From assembly GCA_025786725.1 (NCBI GenBank), contig JAHLTZ010000045.1, positions 62,001-126,000 of the forward strand: a stretch of DNA of 64,000 nucleotides. Direction: 5' to 3'. The DNA comes from Syncephalis fuscata. Lineage: Eukaryota > Zoopagomycota > Zoopagomycetes > Zoopagales > Piptocephalidaceae. The first letter of the stretch is position 1. The number at the start of each line of letters is the position of its first letter. The position numbers were made by a program, and so were the translations under genes. Below are positions 1 to 12,600 of the stretch, one piece after another. The notes under the pieces were generated by a model. That model had not been told where the DNA came from. It saw only the letters and a program-made list of their open reading frames with translations, and made no database searches.

Positions 1-1338
1 CTAGTTGGCTGAGTGGACGTGAACGAGTGCCGCCTTGCTTGTTTATGTAAGCCATGGCTGTTGTATTGTCTGTGCGAATCAGAACGGTGCAGTGGTGTAA
101 CTTGGGGAATGCTTGTAGAGTGAGGTGGACGGCCTTTAGTTCTCTCCAATTGATTGAGTGAGCTGCTTCTTCGTGAGTCCATAGGCCTTGAACTGTCCTG
201 TTGCGATAGACGCCTCCCCATCCTTCGTCGCTGGCGTCCACGAATATTGTCTGTGTCGGTGGTGACGACATTAGAGAGCGACCATTCCATTGTGTTAGGT
301 TGTTGTTCCACCATAGTAATTCCTGCCTGCAGTCCTGTGGTAATGTTTGTGGCCTGTCCCATGATGTTGTATCGGTGACATGACTGTTTTTGAAGAACAT
401 TAGGGCCTGTGTGTATAGATTGGCTGGAAAGATCGCTAAGGTCGCTGCTTTTATTCTCATGGTTAGACTGTGTATTAAACGTGGTGTGTGGGACGTACTG
501 TTCAATACTGATTGAATGGATTTGCGCAGACTGCGTATCTTTTTGGATGGTAGACGTATGGTCATTGTATCCGTCTCTATCTGATAGCCAAGATGTTCCA
601 GCTTCTGAGTAGGTGTTAGATGTGATTTGGCTAGTTTGACTATCCAGCCTAAAGACTTGAGTAGATCCAGCACAATGTTGGTGTTGTGTTGCGCTTGTTC
701 TTTCGAGTTGGATATTATTATCCAGTCGTCCAGATATGCTGACACTCGAATTTGGCGTTGGCGTAACCATTTGAGTATTGGCTTGGTTAGTCTGGTGAAT
801 ACCCATGGAACTACTGACAGACCGAATGGAGTCGTTCTGAATTGGAATGTTTGGCCTTCCCATCGAAAACGTAGGTATTGTCGAGACATTTTGTGAACTA
901 GGATGTGCAGAAATGCATCCGAAATGTCTATTGATGTCAGATAGTCGTCTTTTCGTATTAATGATGTTACCTGCTGAATGGTTTCCATCTTGAATTTGGG
1001 TGGATCTATGAATGAGTTGAGAGCTTTCAGGTTGAACACCGGCCTGAAGTCGCCCGTTTTCTTCGGAATAACAAACATGCGGCTGCAAAAACCCGGCGTG
1101 TGAGGTGCTGGTTCTATAGCACGTTTTACAATGAGACTGTTGATTTCTTGCCTGAGTAACTGTCTCTGTTCGGCAGAGAATGGGACTGTAGGAAATTGAC
1201 GAGTGGTTAGAGGTGGATTTTTGTCGAAATGAATACGAAAACCTTCGCGTACAACCGAGTGTACCCATTTGCTGTTGGTTATGCGTTTCCAAATAGTGTA
1301 GAATTGGTGAAGGCGTCCTCCTACTGGCTGGTCTGTTG
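1..1338 (-). CDS. DIRS reverse transcriptase / RNase H (partial)
   Basis: This frame is open from about 1338 to the window edge, with no stop at the edge, so the 3' end is missing. In order it shows an N-terminal DIRS block (GGRLHQFYTIWKRI), fingers-palm motifs including RMFVIPKKTGDFRPVFNLK (about 1030-1080), the catalytic SAYLDDW motif (about 722-745) and the RNase H motif TDNTTAMAYINKQGG (about 30-95). It overlaps the end of the gag-like frame in the -1 phase, so expression by -1 frameshifting or internal initiation is possible; no slippery site was verified. Its role in this family is to copy the element RNA into DNA. No start codon is assigned because the 5' boundary is unclear. Confidence 0.8.
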
Positions 1339-2070
1339 GGACTGGCTTTGGTTGTTGTTGCCGTTGTTGCCGTTTTTGTTCTGTCGTCTGTATCCATTGC
1401 CGTTGTTGTTGCGCCTGTTGTTGTTGTTGTTGTTGCTGTAATTGGATTTTTGTGACCCGCCATTTGCCGCTGACGGGCCTGAACGAAAAAACTGAGACTT
1501 GTGTGTCAGTTTGCGTGGTCTAGCATCTTCAATCGCCTTGCGCTCAGCATGCTGCGAAGTGATTGAGTCGGTGAACGCCTTTGGGTCCATGGTATATCTA
1601 GCAGTATTACCAGTAATTGATGAATACGCTGGGTTAACTGCTTTTGCTGCTAGATTATTTCTGGCGTTATTTAGCGTGCCACATACATGTAATTGTAACG
1701 TTCTGATATCATTAAGTATGGCCATGTACCTCGGGCCTTCTTGTTCGGGGAGAGTTTTCATTAATTCATGGATGAGTACATCCAGTGGTCTGAATACTGC
1801 TGATGCCGCGTATTGTGCGTTCCTGTAGTTTTGGTCCTCCGCTTTCTGTGCAGCTGAAAAGAGCTTCTGTGCTTGTGGAATTGCTAACGGTGGTTTATAA
1901 GCTATACCTTCTATTGGTGGATATCTGTCTATAATCCTCTTTTTACTATCTTCTTCCAATGTTTCTGAGAAAAGATTTGTTTGGGCTAAAGACTCTACAG
2001 CCTGGTAGGTATCAAGTGAAGGAAGCCATTCGTAGGTCTGGCGGACCGGTAGTTCGTGCAGCATGTCCAT
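1321..2070 (-). CDS. DIRS gag-like protein
   Basis: A 249-residue frame starting at an ATG (MDMLHELPVRQTYEW) and ending in TSQ-stop. The N-terminal two thirds looks globular and helical. The last 50 residues are an asparagine, glycine, arginine and glutamine-rich tail, resembling the nucleic-acid-binding tails of gag proteins. It lies directly upstream of, and overlaps, the polymerase frame, which is why it is called gag-like. No CCHC zinc knuckle is present, as usual for DIRS elements. The sequence itself is not recognised beyond this context. Confidence 0.6.
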   Translation of the reverse strand: MDMLHELPVRQTYEWLPSLDTYQAVESLAQTNLFSETLEEDSKKRIIDRYPPIEGIAYKPPLAIPQAQKLFSAAQKAEDQNYRNAQYAASAVFRPLDVLIHELMKTLPEQEGPRYMAILNDIRTLQLHVCGTLNNARNNLAAKAVNPAYSSITGNTARYTMDPKAFTDSITSQHAERKAIEDARPRKLTHKSQFFRSGPSAANGGSQKSNYSNNNNNNRRNNNGNGYRRQNKNGNNGNNNQSQSQQTSQ

Positions 2071-3697
2071 GTTTTTCAGACTAAAAAAAATAAATAAATA
2101 ACTAAAATACTAATTAAGTAACTAAAATACTGAATAGGGAGCACTTATCTTTGGTTGTGACCAAAGCGAAAAGAAAATGATCAAAGAACAATAGATAAGT
2201 CCACAATAGGTGGCATATTTATACTGTAAAGGATGAAAGTTTTTATTTTTCGATATTAATAAAAGAAAATGATAACAGCAATAATAAGGTTTATATTGAG
2301 TAGTCTGAATGAACTACTAAGATTTCCTTAAATTAATTTATTAATGAAAGGAAATTAGTAACAACATACTAACTAATTATTAACTAATTAAATAAAATGA
2401 TTTTGCAGTCATTTAACAGTTTATTAATCGCTATAGTATTTGTTTGTGGTCAAATGATCAAATCTAATAATAATCACACAATTGAACTATACATTCGTCC
2501 TGTTAAACATGAAACTGAGTGGTGAATAGCATCAGTCATCAAAATGCGTTTTATTGCAAATTTAATATTCAGTACGCAGATATCCTCTATTCGCATATAT
2601 CAATATATGATATACTGTTTAAATTACATTTATTATGTACTTTAATACAACCATTCATTCCACTTATTACGCTATATGCAGTATAACATCAACATCATTG
2701 ATTGTACAAGTACCATAATATATTTATTCTAATACACCATTTTATGTTTAAATAGCCTTGTTTGTCCAAAATTGTTTTTTCTTTTTTCTAGCTTTGTTAT
2801 TAATAAAATTTGCCCAGTTTCGCTTATTGGATCATATTGGTAAACCGAAAAATACAAGTATTTGTAACATTATTGCTTTATTAAAAGTATTTATTGGTTG
2901 GAATTGATCAATACCAGTTGACTAAGACTTTGATGATATTTAAGTCAAGTAATAAAATATAGAAATATAGAAATAAAAGATACCAAAAATAAATAAAAAC
3001 GATGTAAATATTAACAGCACAATAATATGAAGATGTAATAATATAACTGTATTTAAAATAGAGTATATATATATACTGAATATATGCATACTGGATAACG
3101 AATCTATGATGATGAGTATTTGATGACTGATGTCACTCACCACCCATCATCATGTTCAATAGATTTGATGTTATCCAATTATTAAATAAATATAAATTTT
3201 AATTTAGTTTGTAATTTGTTTTAATATTTCATAAAATCATTCATATACACATATATATACATGTGCATTGTAAGCAGTAAATTTTGAATTAAATTAAAAA
3301 ATGTACAAAATAAAGTAGAATTATTGATAATTATAAACCTTTTATATAAAATGGACTAATGCGCTAAATTCAAAAATACATAGCTCAACTAGCTAGATTT
3401 CAGTAACATATCAGTAAAGCAGTACATTATAATAATACTTTGGAAGGTGAAAAAATGGACTAATAGCTTAGCAGAATAAAATACTGCTAATGTGTATTTG
3501 TATTATATATGTAGAGCAATACAGTAATTATGTGCATAATAGATTTATTTTTAGCGATTTAACATGGTTATCATACACATTAATTGTGTACATAAAACAT
3601 GTTCGTTATTAAAGTAATAAATTCCAGTAACAATAATTTATTTAATTAAACAATGAACAAAATAAAGTTACCAGTTAATAATTCGTTTGGTCAGTAA
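2071..3697. other. AT-rich intergenic region
   Basis: There is no convincing coding frame. The stretch next to 2070 may include the leader or terminal repeat of the DIRS element. The middle part carries the inverted-arm repeat listed separately. About 3200-3697 is simple AT-rich sequence downstream of the giant gene, where its 3' UTR and polyadenylation signal should lie. Confidence 0.6.
2450..3200. repeat. MITE-like element with long imperfect inverted arms
   Basis: The arm near 2500-2550 (containing AGTGGTGAATAGCATCAGTC) matches the reverse complement of about 3108-3165 (GTGGTGAGTGACATCAGTC), with about 600 bp of AT-rich DNA between. Related arms in the same arrangement occur at 37490-38140, so this is a dispersed family. 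No coding capacity is seen. A non-autonomous DNA transposon is the simplest reading. Target-site duplications were not identified. Confidence 0.5.
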
Positions 3698-6600
3698 TTA
3701 TCCAGAGGTTTGCCATTCAGTCTTTTGACCATTGGCCGTAGTCTTGGTATAATACTTGGTCACGGTTACTTTGTCGCCATCTGTTACGGTCTCAGTACGG
3801 ACAACCAAAACAGTACCGTCAGAATCAGTGCTTTCCTCAATGACCTCCTCAACAATTGGACCATCTTCTTCCTCGCCTTCAATAAATTGAACCTCAGAGT
3901 GAGTTGTTTGTTGTTGCTGTTGAGCAGGTGCAGCCACTGTAGTAGCTACTGGAGCTGGAGCTGAAACTGAGACGGTCTCTTGCACCACTGGCTGCTCCTC
4001 AGTAGTTGACCATTCAGATACTACGCCATTCAATGTCTTGGTGAAGTATTTGGTGATACGGCAACTAGTAGCTCCAGTAATGGTCACAGTTCGAATAACA
4101 AGACGGCCACCATCAACGTCAACGGTCTCTTCGATACCTTCTTGCATTGCTTCTCCTACACCAGCTACCGGCTGAGCGGCGACGTTAGCCTGTGCCGTTT
4201 GAGTAATATCAGCAGCAATAGAAATGGTTGCAGTAGCGGCGGCAGTAGCGGCAGCAGCAGCAGCATCAGGACTTGGACCGGCAGGAACAGCAACCCAAAC
4301 ACCATCAGCGTTCAGTTGTTCAACATCACTAGTAACCCATTGGCTTATTTGACCGTTCAAGTTCTTAGTAAAGTACTTGGTAATACGACGAGTATGGCTA
4401 TCGGCAATAGTAACAGTGCGGATTGTCAAATGACCTCCATCAGTATCGGTAGTTTCTTCTGTGGATTCTTGAACAGCATCATTAGCAGCACCAGCTGCAG
4501 CACCGTCTTGAGCATTAGCCGCCGCAGTAGAAGCGGCACCAGCAGGAACGGCTTCCCAAACACCATCAGCATTTAATTGCTCGACATCGCTTGTCATCCA
4601 TTGGCTTATTTGACCGTTCAAGTTCTTAGTAAAGTACTTGGTAATACGACGAGTATGGCTATCGGCAATAGTAACAGTGCGGATTGTCAAATGACCTCCA
4701 TCAGTATCGGTAGTTTCTTCTGTGGATTCTTGAACAGCATCATTAGCAGCACCAGCTGCAGCACCGTCTTGAGCACTAGCCGCCGCAGTAGAAGCGGCAC
4801 CAGCAGGAACGGCTTCCCAAACACCATCAGCATTTAATTGCTCGACATCGCTTGTCATCCATTGGCTTATTTGACCGTTCAAGTTTTTAGTAAAGTACTT
4901 GGTAATACGACGAATATGGCTGTCGGCAACAGTAACAGTGCGGATTGTCAAATGGCCTCCATCAGTATCTGTAGTCTCTTCGGTAGTTTCTTGAGCAGCA
5001 TCATTAGCAGCACCAGTCTCAGGGCCAGGACCAGGTGGCACAACTTCCCAAACGCCTTCAGCATTAAGTCGTTCACTATCGCTAGTAACCCATTGTGTAG
5101 TTTCGCCATTAAGTACCTTGGTATAATATTTTGTAACTTGACGAATATACGTGTCGGCATTAATAACAGTGCGAATGGTTAGCTTACCACCATCAGTATC
5201 GGTCTTTTCTTCAGTAAAATCTTGAACACCAACAGCGGTGTTAGCAGCAGCACCTGCGCCTACGCCAGCAGCAGCTGTTGCGGTTTGACCAATGACACCT
5301 GACGATTGAATGGCTGGTCCGGCTGCTTGTGTAATCTCTTGATGAGCTGCATGGGCTCCAGTCTTGATACTGCCTGATGCGCCAACAACTGACGTCGATC
5401 CATCGGCATTAACAACAATGTCGCCAGCTACTGATGTCTCGCCTTCGGCCTTAGCTACAATTGGTTCAACATCGCTCGTCATCCACTGGGTAACTTGACC
5501 GTTAAGTGTTTTGGTGAAGTATTTGGTAATACGACGAACTTGAGTATCCGATATGATCACAGTGCGAATGGACAAATGGCCGCCATCAGTGTCGGTCTCT
5601 TCTGTGGTAAACTCTTGAATACCACCTGATGGTCCAACAATGGTGACATCTTGTGGAGCAGGTGCAACTGGAGCGGCTGGCTGTTCAAGTGGCTGTTCTT
5701 CAGTATTCGACCATTCAGTGACTTCACCATTCAATGTGCGAGTGTAGTACTTGGTAATGCGGCGGCAACGACGTGTACGAACAGTAACTGTGCGTGTTAC
5801 TAAACGGGCTCCTTCGGCATCAATGGTCTCATCAACTGCTTCTTCCGGCTCTCCAATCACCTCTTCATCAATTTCAGTAGCAGCTGTTGTGGTAGTGCTC
5901 GAGTCTACAACAACATTTTTAGCATCACAGGTAGCTGACTTGGTGACTGCATCAGTGACTGCGCCTACGCCAGCAGCAGCAGTTGTGGTTTGACCAATGA
6001 CACCTGACGATTGAATGGCTGGTCCGGCTGCTTGTGTAATCTCTTGATGAGCTGCATGGGCTCCAGTCTTGATACTGCCTGATGCGCCAACAACTGACGT
6101 CGATCCATCGGCATTAACAACAATGTCGCCAGCTACTGATGTCTCGCCTTCGGCCTTAGCTACAATTGGTTCAACATCGCTCGTCATCCACTGGGTAACT
6201 TGACCGTTAAGTGTTTTGGTGAAGTATTTGGTAATACGACGAACTTGAGTATCCGATATGATCACAGTGCGAATGGACAAATGGCCGCCATCAGTGTCGG
6301 TCTCTTCTGTGGTAAACTCTTGAATACCACCTGATGGTCCAACAATGGTGACATCTTGTGGAGCAGGTGCAACTGGAGCGGCTGGCTGTTCAAGTGGCTG
6401 TTCTTCAGTATTCGACCATTCAGTGACTTCACCATTCAATGTGCGAGTGTAGTACTTGGTAATGCGGCGGCAACGACGTGTACGAACAGTAACTGTGCGT
6501 GTTACTAAACGGGCTCCTTCGGCATCAATGGTCTCATCAACTGCTTCTTCCGGCTCTCCAATCACCTCTTCATCAATTTCAGTAGCAGCTGTTGTGGTAG

Positions 6601-9600
6601 TGCTCGAGTCTACAACAACATTTTTAGCATCACAGGTAGCTGACTTGGTGACTGCATCAGTGACTGCGCCTACGCCAGCAGCAGCTGTTGCGGTTTGACC
6701 AATGACACCTGACGATTGAATGGCTGGTCCGGCTGCTTGTGTAATCTCTTGATGAGCTGCATGGGCTCCAGTCTTGATACTGCCTGATGCGCCAACAACT
6801 GACGTCGATCCATCGGCATTAACAACAATGTCGCCAGCTACTGATGTCTCGCCTTCGGCCTTAGCTACAATTGGTTCAACATCGCTCGTCATCCACTGGG
6901 TAACTTGACCGTTAAGTGTTTTGGTGAAGTATTTGGTAATACGACGAACTTGAGTATCCGATATGATCACAGTGCGAATGGACAAATGGCCGCCATCAGC
7001 GTCGGTCTCTTCTGTGGTAAACTCTTGAATACCACCTGATGGTCCAACAATGGTGACATCTTGTGGAGCAGGTGCAACTGGAGCGGCTGGCTGTTCAAGT
7101 GGCTGTTCTTCAGTATTCGACCATTCAGTGACTTCACCATTCAATGTGCGAGTGTAGTACTTGGTAATGCGGCGGCAACGACGTGTACGAACAGTAACTG
7201 TGCGTGTTACTAAACGGGCTCCTTCGGCATCAATGGTCTCATCAACTGCTTCTTCCGGCTCTCCAATCACCTCTTCATCAATTTCAGTAGCAGCTGTTGT
7301 GGTAGTGCTCGAGTCTACAACAACATTTTTAGCATCACAGGTAGCTGACTTGGTGACTGCATCAGTGACTGCGCCTACGCCAGCAGCAGCAGTTGTGGTT
7401 TGACCAATGACACCTGACGATTGAATGGCTGGTCCGGCTGCTTGTGTAATCTCTTGATGAGCTGCATGGGCTCCAGTCTTGATACTGCCTGATGCGCCAA
7501 CAACTGACGTCGATCCATCGGCATTAACAACAATGTCGCCAGCTACTGATGTCTCGCCTTCGGCCTTAGCTACAATTGGTTCAACATCGCTCGTCATCCA
7601 CTGGGTAACTTGACCGTTAAGTGTTTTGGTGAAGTATTTGGTAATACGACGAACTTGAGTATCCGATATGATCACAGTGCGAATGGACAAATGGCCGCCA
7701 TCAGCGTCGGTCTCTTCTGTGGTAAACTCTTGAATACCACCTGATGGTCCAACAATGGTGACATCTTGTGGAGCAGGTGCAACTAGAGCGGCTGGTTGAC
7801 TATCAGCCTGCTTTTGTTCTTCGACAACGATGTTTTTAGTGGCAGTGGTTTCGGAGCAGCTTGAAGTATCTACATCTACATTCACAGCAGCAGCTTCAGT
7901 TGCAACATCGGAAAGCACTGTCTCCTCAGTAGTTGTGATTATGGTCTTAGACTGCAAATCTGTCTCTTGTCTCGTTGTAGAGCAATCAACTTCCTGAATA
8001 ATAGAAGTATCATGCTGTTCAATTGAAACTGTAGTTGAGTCGACGTGCTCTTCTACTGTAGTAGAAGTTTCTGCCTGGCACTCCACTATAGCACTTGTTT
8101 CTGTCGAAGTTGCAATGTCCTCTGACTCTGTTACAGTCTTCACAATCTCTACTGAGTTATTGGAAGTCTGTATAATAATTGTACAATTAATTCAATATAA
8201 TAAATATATTTACTTATTTACTTACCTCAAACGATTCTTGTTGTTGAGTGTTATTCTTAGTAGCAGAGCTCTTGGAAGAAATGATGGCAGCTCCGGCAGC
8301 AACTCCAGCGACAGCAGCAATACCGGCAACGACAGCAGCCGTTTTAGTCGCACTCGACGTCTTTTTAGTAGTCGATGAAGAACCCGTTGATCTTGTTGAT
8401 TCAATTGGCACTGGTGTAGAGTCGGCTGATTTGGTCGACTCCATCGACGCCGAAGCAGAACCCGTTGATCTAGTTGTTTCAACTGGTACTGGTGTAAGAC
8501 CGGGCTCTTTAGCCATGGCGGGGCGGTTAGAGCGATGACGTCTACGGCGTCTCTTGCCAGTACCTGTGCCACTAGCTTCAGTAGAAGCTGGCTGCTCTCC
8601 AGATTTGGCCTTGCGGTTCTTCTTGGCACGATGCTTCTTGTGACGATGCTGCTTCTTACGACGAAGTCTCTTCTCTTTACGCCGTTCCTCACGTGCAGCC
8701 ACCGCCTCTGGCGACATATCTTTAGGACCATCACCTTCCTCTTCATCGGAAGATATATCCTCACTGTCCAATGAAGCATCAGACAACAATTCCTCGTTGC
8801 TTTCATCAGCATCAGAAAGGCCAATGTCATTTTCGCTATCTTCTTCAGATTCAGGTTCCGGTTCAGGGACAGCAACTGAAGCCTCTGGTTTAGCTGTTAC
8901 AGCGGCCGCAACAGCAGCTGTAGTTGCAGCCACAGCAGTTGCAGCAGCTACAACACCCTTTTGGCCGTGGTTCTTGCGACGGTTCTTCTTCTTCTTCTTT
9001 CGTCGGCCACCAGCGCCACTAGCACCGCCATCGGCACCTTGTGGCAAGTCAGTTTCTGAATCACTTTCCTCCAACTCCTGGCTGTCTGAAGCTGTATCAG
9101 CACCAACTTCAATCTCAACTTCATGCTCCTCAGGCACATCTAAAGCAACTTCAACAACTTCGATCGACTCTTCGCTGCGCTCTACATTCCAAGTCAAAAT
9201 CAATCGATAGATAAAGCGACGTCCAAATCGAACAACAACTTGTTGCTGTTGTGTCTCTTCAGTCTTCGTCTCAGTATCAGCTTCAACCAACACACTACGC
9301 TCAACAGTTCGACCTTCTGCAGTAATCCATACATAGATTGTACGACGAATAAACAGTATACCGCCGCGAGTAATTGAATCGGCAGTGGCCACTTGACGGT
9401 CAATAGATAAATCGGACTCAACCAAATCGACTGTTCTAAAACGCTCCTCGCCAGTAAGTTCATCCCAATAAAGAATCTGCCAAATAACACAGCGACGTCC
9501 GTCGCGAGTAGCAATAATAGCATCGTCAAATTGTTGGTCCGGATATACAGCAGCAATGTGGACTACATCGCGCACAAATTGTTCAGTGGCAACATTCCAA

Positions 9601-12600
9601 CGAACAATAGCTCGGCGTACATATTCTTGTCCAGAGCGAATTAGACAAGTAGGAGCACTTCGAGTTAATTGTGCTCGATCATATGTTACATTGGCACTCT
9701 CAACCAAATACTCGATAGTACGTGTAATAATTGTCAAGGTAATAACGCACCAAATGGTAATTGTACGGCGAATAAAGCGACGACCGTCACGTACCACAAT
9801 CTCTGATGTTACATCAGCATCTGATGAATCGCTATCAGAAGCAATATCAATTTCCTCACGGCGCGTAGTTCTGGTAGTTTCATCCCAAACATAAACAACA
9901 CGACGAAGGAAGCGGCGTCCATTGTGAGTGACTGGCGTTACATGTCGTGCTACTGGATTGCCTGGTCGATTATAGGACTCGTCGGGAACCTCTATCTTAT
10001 CATTAATAAACGATTTAGTTATTACATCCCATCGAATAATGTAACGAATAACATAATAACGACCATTACGCTCTACCGTGGTGACAGTATCTGTGTTTTC
10101 AAGTACATCGTCCGTTATATGAACAAATTCTCGAACTTCACGTTGTTGCTGCACATCCCAGCGAACGACTAGACGCCGTGTAAATGTACGACCTTCAACT
10201 ACAACACCAGATGCAGCTGCCAAAGCATTTGGTTGTGCTGCAACATATGTAAGAGCATTGTAATCGTCGGCATCAATTTCAACGACTTCTTCAATCTCCG
10301 TGGCCTGAACTACACTCCAGCAGTATATAACAATACGAATGAATCGACGACCATTACGAACAACTTCTTCGACTTGCTTCATGGCCAATTGGTCGGCGCT
10401 AATAGAATCGGCAGCAACTTCGATCTCCTCATTAACTTCTTGCTGTTGTGATTCTGACCAACGAGTAATAACACGGCGAATATAGCGCTTGCTGTCATTA
10501 CGAATAATCACATCAGTAGCTCCATTGGAAAATACTTGACCAGTACAATGATAGACATCGTCAGCAGAAAGTTCAACTTCTCTTGAAACAGCTGACTGCG
10601 TGCTGTTATCCCAAAAAGTAACCATATAACGAATAAAGCGTTTTCCATCACGAACTACTATAGCGTCGTTCTCTTCTTCTACAGTAGCGGCTGATTCTAA
10701 ATCGTCCAAAGCAACTTCATATGCCTCATTTACAATTGAGCTAGAAATAATATCCCATCGTGTAAATACTCGACGAACAAATCGTCGCTGCGAACGAACA
10801 ATAATGCCAGATTCAATAGATACATTATAAGCATCTGCTGATAGTGATTGCTCAATGTCTATAGTAGGCAATAACAAGGCGGCTTCTGTAGGTCTATCAG
10901 CTTGAGCTTGGGCAGCTTCTTCAGCAGTCAAATTCATTGGCATGTTAATAGGTTTACGCAGGCTCTTCTTTTCGTCATCAGCTTGCGTAGAATGGTCATG
11001 AACGCCAAATAGCTTGCTAAAGAATCCAGACTTGCGAGACGAGTGTTTCTGTTGTGATAGTAACACACCAGCAATAACCGCACTAGCAGCGGCAGTAGAT
11101 ACTGCCGTGGCAGCCACTGCAGTCGTCAATATAGAGCCGGACTCGGCCTCGACCTTCACCACTTCGTCGGTGACTTGCTGCACTTCATCCACGGCAAGTT
11201 CGACTTCTTCGGTCGCTGTCTTGTTTTCTTCGATGCTCCAGTATGTAAATACACGACGCACGAAGCGGCGGCCATTGCGCTCAACAATCGTCTCGGACTC
11301 GGCATCAACGCTGGCTGCTTCTTTAATGTCTTCTACCGCAACTTCGACTTCTTGCTGCACTTCCTTGTTTTCTTCAACACTCCAGCGAGTAAATACGCGA
11401 CGAACAAACACACGGCCCTGTCGGACAACTACGCCAGATGTTGCAAGTGCCGATGTCGTCTCCGACTCGACCTTAATGACCTCGCCGTGCACTTGCTGCA
11501 CCTCATCGGCAGCTACCTCTACATCTTCGCTAACCATTGCGTTCTGTTCGGTGCACCAACGGCTGATGGTGCGGCGTACGAAGCGGCGGCCATTGCGAAC
11601 GACAATTGCCTCAGAGCTGGCTTCAACGCTTGCGGCTTCTTTAACGTCTTCAACCGCGACTTCAGCTTCACGCTGGACTTCTCGGTTCTCTTCAACGCTC
11701 CACCAAGTGAACACACGACGTACAAACAAGCGGCCATTGCGTACAACTACGCCAGATGTAGCAACAGTGTCGGCTGCTACCACTGTGGCAAGCGTAGAGC
11801 CAGACTCGGCTTCTACTTTAACTACTTCGTCGCTAACTTGCTGGACATCATCCACGGCAATCTCGACCTCGTCAGTGACCGTCTTGTTCTCTTCAGCACT
11901 CCAGCGTGTAAATTGGCGGCGTACAAAGCGACGACCATTGCGCTCAACAATCGATTCAGAGTCGACATCAATACTGGCTGCTTCTTTGACTTCATCGGCA
12001 GCCAACTCGACTTCAACCTGGACCTCTTCGTTCTTTTCAGCGTCCCAACGCGTGAATAGACGACGAATAAACACACGACCATCACGAACGGCTGAGCTAG
12101 CAACAATGGCGACGGCTCCGGTAGCTGCTGCAACACCAACAACGGCAGCTGTCGTGGCTGCAGCGGCACTTGTAGTGATTGCTGTCACAAGTCCACTGCC
12201 GGCTTCCGACTCGACCTTGGTGACCTCGACTGTAGCTTCTTGCACTTCATCCACGGCAAGTTCGACTTCTTCGGTCACCGTTTTGTTTTCTTCGATGCTC
12301 CAGTACGTAAATACACGACGCACAAAGCGGCGGCCATTGCGCTCAACAACCGATTCAGATGTCGACTCGACAGTAGCTGCTTCTTTAATGTCTTCTACCG
12401 CAACTTCGACTTCTTGCTGCACTTCCTTGTTCTCTTCAACACTCCAGCGAGTAAACAAACGACGAACAAATAGACGGCCTTGACGGACTGCAACTCCAGC
12501 TGAAGCTGCTGTGGCAACTGCGGCTTCGGTCAATATGCTGCCAGACTCGGCCTCTACCTTAACCACTTCTTCACTGGCCTGTTGCACCTCATCAACGGCA

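Larger units (their letters stand above)
1..2070 (-). mobile_element. DIRS-type retrotransposon, left part cut by window edge
   Basis: Two minus-strand reading frames lie head to tail: a gag-like frame (1321-2070) and a reverse transcriptase/RNase H frame (1 to about 1338). The RNase H segment at about 30-100 reads TDNTTAMAYINKQGG, typical of DIRS and Ngaro elements. The polymerase frame starts with a GGRLHQFYTIW-like block, which is also typical of DIRS. DIRS elements normally continue into a methyltransferase-like domain and a tyrosine recombinase; both would lie left of base 1 and cannot be seen. Terminal repeats were not identified. Both frames are free of stops, so the copy may be fairly young. 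A Ty3-type element is less likely because of the RNase H motif. Confidence 0.8.

Noticed and set aside
1229-1441. Leucine-rich plus-strand frame opposite the gag tail
   Set aside because: Antisense of the Asn/Gln-codon-rich gag tail; no independent support.
5751-7403. Three identical 80-codon plus-strand frames
   Set aside because: Antisense shadows of the 705-bp coding repeat.
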